From: Bacteroidales bacterium
GTDB taxonomy: Bacteria; Bacteroidota; Bacteroidia; Bacteroidales; F082
Reading direction: 5' to 3'
Length of the DNA: 34,027 nt
Assembly: GCA_018400955.1 (NCBI GenBank)
Contig: JAGYLH010000037.1
Location: 1 to 34,027, forward strand
The notes below the pieces were generated by a model. That model saw only the letters and a list, made by a program, of their open reading frames with translations. It was not told the DNA's origin and ran no database searches. Made by a program: the position numbers and the translations under genes. Below, one piece after another: positions 31,198 to 34,027 of this stretch. Every line of letters starts with the position of its first letter. Position 1 is the stretch's first letter.

Positions 31198-34027
31198 CTA
31201 CAATTTGATCCTGTAAAATGCGGTGCTTGTGGTTACGTATAGCTCTTTTTTATTCTTTCCTCCCCAAGTCATTGAGTGTACACGTTCATCCAATTTGATT
31301 CGGTTAATTTCATTTCCGTCCTTATCTAAAATAAATATCAACCCTTCGGCTAAATACAAATTACCATGACTATCATACACATTGCTGTACTCACCTCGTT
31401 TTACAAATTCACTCATATTTGAAAGCTTACCTTTGTCATCTACATGAAAACGGTAAGTGATTTTGGGATCTTCATGGGTCACATAAACAGGTTCGCTTTG
31501 GTTTGGCGAAACTCCCATAAGCTGTATCGAGCGCCCGAGATCAAAAGTGTTGGGAATGATGGTAACACCATCCGGTGCAATAAAGCTTGTTTCGGCGATA
31601 CTCGTGGCTACATCCTTAAAATTTTCTCTCCACCGGTGGGTAGGATGGATTACACGTTCCACATTTTCCACCTCATTCGTTTTCACAAGCTTTAGTGGTT
31701 GCATGTCATCCACATGATCAGGATTTATGGCATAGGCCACAATTGCCCAGCCTCCATTCCCCCAACCACTATAATACGGGTTATTGTCCGGCAATGTCTC
31801 GATTGTTTTTAGCTGTTCAGAATCTTCAAAGCCTGGTTGTGGATCGTAACGGCAGATTACAATCAAATTATCCTGGGTGTCAACGGCCAGCGAAAATGGT
31901 TTGTAAGGGTAATCAGCATAGATGGAAATTGTGTTGGTTTCAGCCGACCAACGATATACACGCTTCTGCTGGTTTTCGCAGAAGTATATATTTCCCTGAC
32001 TATCAGAAACAGCCCCGGCAGCAAACTCATAGCCAAAGCCTAATTTCTCGACAATACTATTCGGGTTTTCATTACTGTTAGATTTTTCATTTCCGGTTAT
32101 TGTCACTTTAGTAAAATCTCCAGGATATACAATCAGGTTTTTGTCCATATCGAAAATAGTACGTTCCGGTAATTGCAAAACTTGCGTCCAACTGCGCATA
32201 TTACGAAATTCAATACGGTGGCTGTTGGATACTTTCACACCCCACGGTCGGGGCGTGTTCACACGAATTGTTCGGTACATCCAGAAATTAGCGAACATCA
32301 GGTCTTTGCAATTAGCTAAATCAAGTGTCTGGGCATTTTTCCCCTCCATGCCTTCTTCCTCAAACTGAAAGGCATAGAAATTCCAGTTGGCAACATTGTT
32401 AAGGCGAGCTTCCTGGCGCACATGGTGCTCGATTGACATGGCATAAATTTTTCCCGGGGTCGAGGTGTTGCTGATATATAAGCCTGCACTGGCATAAGTG
32501 TTAGCCGTCCATATATCCTTGAGTATTCCCCCACCATTTTTGGTAACCCAAAGGCTCCAGTACTGATTATCCCAGGCCAGATCCATTCCCTGTGAATAAA
32601 CCGGTACTGACGGACTGCTGATATTTTGTTCTCGCCTTTTGATCTGGGAAGGCTGTCCTGGCATTGCCATGTTTCCATGTCCTCCGACAAATTTCACATC
32701 ATTGATCATGGAATTCTCATTGGCCATCCACTTCAGTCCAACTGCACGGTTATTATAAGCACCAGTGTTAATACCAATTCCGTTGATTATATCCGTCCCT
32801 CCTTCTGATGACTCCAGTAAGGGAACGGGTGATCCAAACCCGCTGAAATTAAGCTCACTTTCATTAAGCAACAATTGAGTGGCATAAGGGTGCAGACCAA
32901 TTAATGCATTTCCTTTATTCAAAATAAGTGTCTCAGTGATGCGATACCAGCCTGTTGGCAGATAAACATTTTCGTGTTTGGCAATTGCTTCTTTGATGGC
33001 CTGCGTGTCATCTGTTTTGCCATCGCCCACAGCCCCAAAATCTTTGACATTAACCCATGTGTCCATATGAGGCAGATCCGGGATGACCTTATCCAATTTT
33101 ATGGGCACAAGGTCAACAGCTTCCATATCGATGACAGTTTTATAATCGGAATCATCAGCCATATCATCCATAACCAAACCATGTACAAAACTGTTGATCC
33201 GGTATTTATCTCCTTTTCTGTCAATACTTGTTCCACTGGGAGAGAAGTACACAGGAACATCTACATTATTGCACATAATATTCAGTAAATTTACCTGGCT
33301 GGTAGCTTCGTTTTCAACCCCAACGACTACCCCCTTCTTTACATTTTCAAAAAGGCAGTCTTCCATAAATAATCTGTCCGAAACACCTTGTTGAAGCTCA
33401 ACAGCTACAGGTGCATCCTTCACATGCATGGAAACAATGGTCATCCCGGTATTTCGGCTTAGAACAGCAGCCTTTCGCTGACCTTCAAAATATAGATCGA
33501 TCATCATCATGGGCCACCCCGGAGATGTCCTGGACGTAGAAATCCCGTATTCACCTCCATAGAATTTCAGATTTTCGATTTCATTTCCCAGATCATAAAT
33601 CCCGGCATAGCCATCTCCTGTATAAAAGTTGCAATGGCTTAAAAAACTGTGCTGTGCAAAATGGGTGCGAAGCGCAATCGCTTTCGGATTCCCTTTTTCA
33701 ATCCGGAAATTAATATTTGAAATGGCACTATAAAATGTTCCTGCCGTGGCATCCTTTGGCTGCCCATCTTCTGTAACCAGATTGCTGGTGAACCAGAACA
33801 TGTAGTTATTTTCATCCTGATAACCTGCAGTGTTATCACCTAATATAAACTCCGGACGATTTTCTCCATATCCAATAATGCGTATTGCTTTTGGAACATA
33901 AATGGTTTTACTGATAAGATATTTTCCTTCAGGGATGAATAAAATTCCAAAATTCTTTTCCTTTTTTAGCTTATTTATAGCAAACTGAAGCGCTTCTGTT
34001 ACATCATGCTTTCCATCAGGCGCTATG
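31198..34027 (-). CDS. Pectate-lyase-fold protein with C-terminal beta-propeller, 5' end outside the window
   Basis: The frame is open from the right edge (IAPDGKHDVTEALQFAINKL...) to the stop at 31198, about 942 residues, so the N-terminus and any signal peptide are missing. It has two pectate-lyase-superfamily-3 type beta-helix units. The first starts at the window edge (LFIPEGKYLISKTIYVPK...RIIGYG). The second starts at about residue 320 (VNVKDFGAVGDGKTDDTQAIKEAI...VYLPTGWYRIT). The last 260 residues are NHL/SMP-30-like propeller repeats (AAGAVSDSQGNIYFCENQQKRVYRW, SLAVDTQDNLIVICRYDP, NVYDSHGNLYLAEGLIFILDKDG). The beta-helix type occurs in GH55-like and pectin-acting enzymes; the substrate is unknown. 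Unlike the neighbours it has no T9SS sorting domain at its C-terminus. Confidence 0.88.
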   Translation of the reverse strand, partial: IAPDGKHDVTEALQFAINKLKKEKNFGILFIPEGKYLISKTIYVPKAIRIIGYGENRPEFILGDNTAGYQDENNYMFWFTSNLVTEDGQPKDATAGTFYSAISNINFRIEKGNPKAIALRTHFAQHSFLSHCNFYTGDGYAGIYDLGNEIENLKFYGGEYGISTSRTSPGWPMMMIDLYFEGQRKAAVLSRNTGMTIVSMHVKDAPVAVELQQGVSDRLFMEDCLFENVKKGVVVGVENEATSQVNLLNIMCNNVDVPVYFSPSGTSIDRKGDKYRINSFVHGLVMDDMADDSDYKTVIDMEAVDLVPIKLDKVIPDLPHMDTWVNVKDFGAVGDGKTDDTQAIKEAIAKHENVYLPTGWYRITETLILNKGNALIGLHPYATQLLLNESELNFSGFGSPVPLLESSEGGTDIINGIGINTGAYNNRAVGLKWMANENSMINDVKFVGGHGNMAMPGQPSQIKRREQNISSPSVPVYSQGMDLAWDNQYWSLWVTKNGGGILKDIWTANTYASAGLYISNTSTPGKIYAMSIEHHVRQEARLNNVANWNFYAFQFEEEGMEGKNAQTLDLANCKDLMFANFWMYRTIRVNTPRPWGVKVSNSHRIEFRNMRSWTQVLQLPERTIFDMDKNLIVYPGDFTKVTITGNEKSNSNENPNSIVEKLGFGYEFAAGAVSDSQGNIYFCENQQKRVYRWSAETNTISIYADYPYKPFSLAVDTQDNLIVICRYDPQPGFEDSEQLKTIETLPDNNPYYSGWGNGGWAIVAYAINPDHVDDMQPLKLVKTNEVENVERVIHPTHRWRENFKDVATSIAETSFIAPDGVTIIPNTFDLGRSIQLMGVSPNQSEPVYVTHEDPKITYRFHVDDKGKLSNMSEFVKRGEYSNVYDSHGNLYLAEGLIFILDKDGNEINRIKLDERVHSMTWGGKNKKELYVTTSTAFYRIKL

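Overview
The window reads as chromosome of a Bacteroidota (Bacteroidetes) bacterium. The evidence is a PorT-type component of the type IX secretion system (T9SS), three consecutive large secreted proteins ending in T9SS type A sorting domains, TAnnTTTG-type promoter -7 boxes in front of several genes and tRNAs, and Bacteroidota-typical families (DUF3667, AAA_14/DUF4143 ATPase, TPR plus HTH regulator). No rRNA, CRISPR array, intact integrase or transposase was found.

Layout. 1-303: 3' end of a c-type cytochrome-like gene. 355-3385 (minus): a thiol-redox block with thioredoxin, trxB, an isoprenylcysteine-methyltransferase-like membrane protein, a thioredoxin/glutaredoxin fusion and an orphan GroES-like protein. 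3515-6908 (plus): an rfaE/hldE-type heptose kinase broken by eight single-base homopolymer losses, menaquinone methyltransferase (whose start is also frameshifted), porT and a small unknown gene. 6978-9460: tRNA-Glu, an AAA_14/DUF4143 ATPase behind a TTTCAATCAT dyad/repeat, and a short MscS-like protein. 9705-10830 (minus): a DUF302 protein, then a tRNA-Asp / GIY-YIG nuclease / tRNA-Asp 3'-half cassette. 10964-13868: hisS and hutH, tightly spaced. 13971-14509: tRNA-Pro(GGG), with its 3' half and terminator duplicated about 390 bp downstream. 14556-18284: a DUF3667 membrane protein and a frameshifted M14 carboxypeptidase. 18515-29811: a TPR/HTH regulator, a small ORF and three T9SS cargo proteins. 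29812-31197: gene-poor DNA holding wreckage of a Bro-N gene and a HigBA-like toxin-antitoxin pair. 31198-34027 (minus): a pectate-lyase-fold plus beta-propeller protein, cut by the window edge.

The best candidate for something undescribed is the pair of tRNA loci. Both tRNA-Asp and tRNA-Pro are followed by their own terminator, then foreign-looking DNA, then a second partial copy of the same tRNA that begins near the anticodon loop, then another terminator. The Asp insert encodes a GIY-YIG nuclease whose stop codon lies five bases before the duplicated tRNA half. This looks like tRNA-targeted cassettes that rebuild the tRNA they invade. A separate caution is that single-base homopolymer indels cluster at 3760-4625 and 16370-16910, so two genes called pseudogenes here may be intact in the organism.
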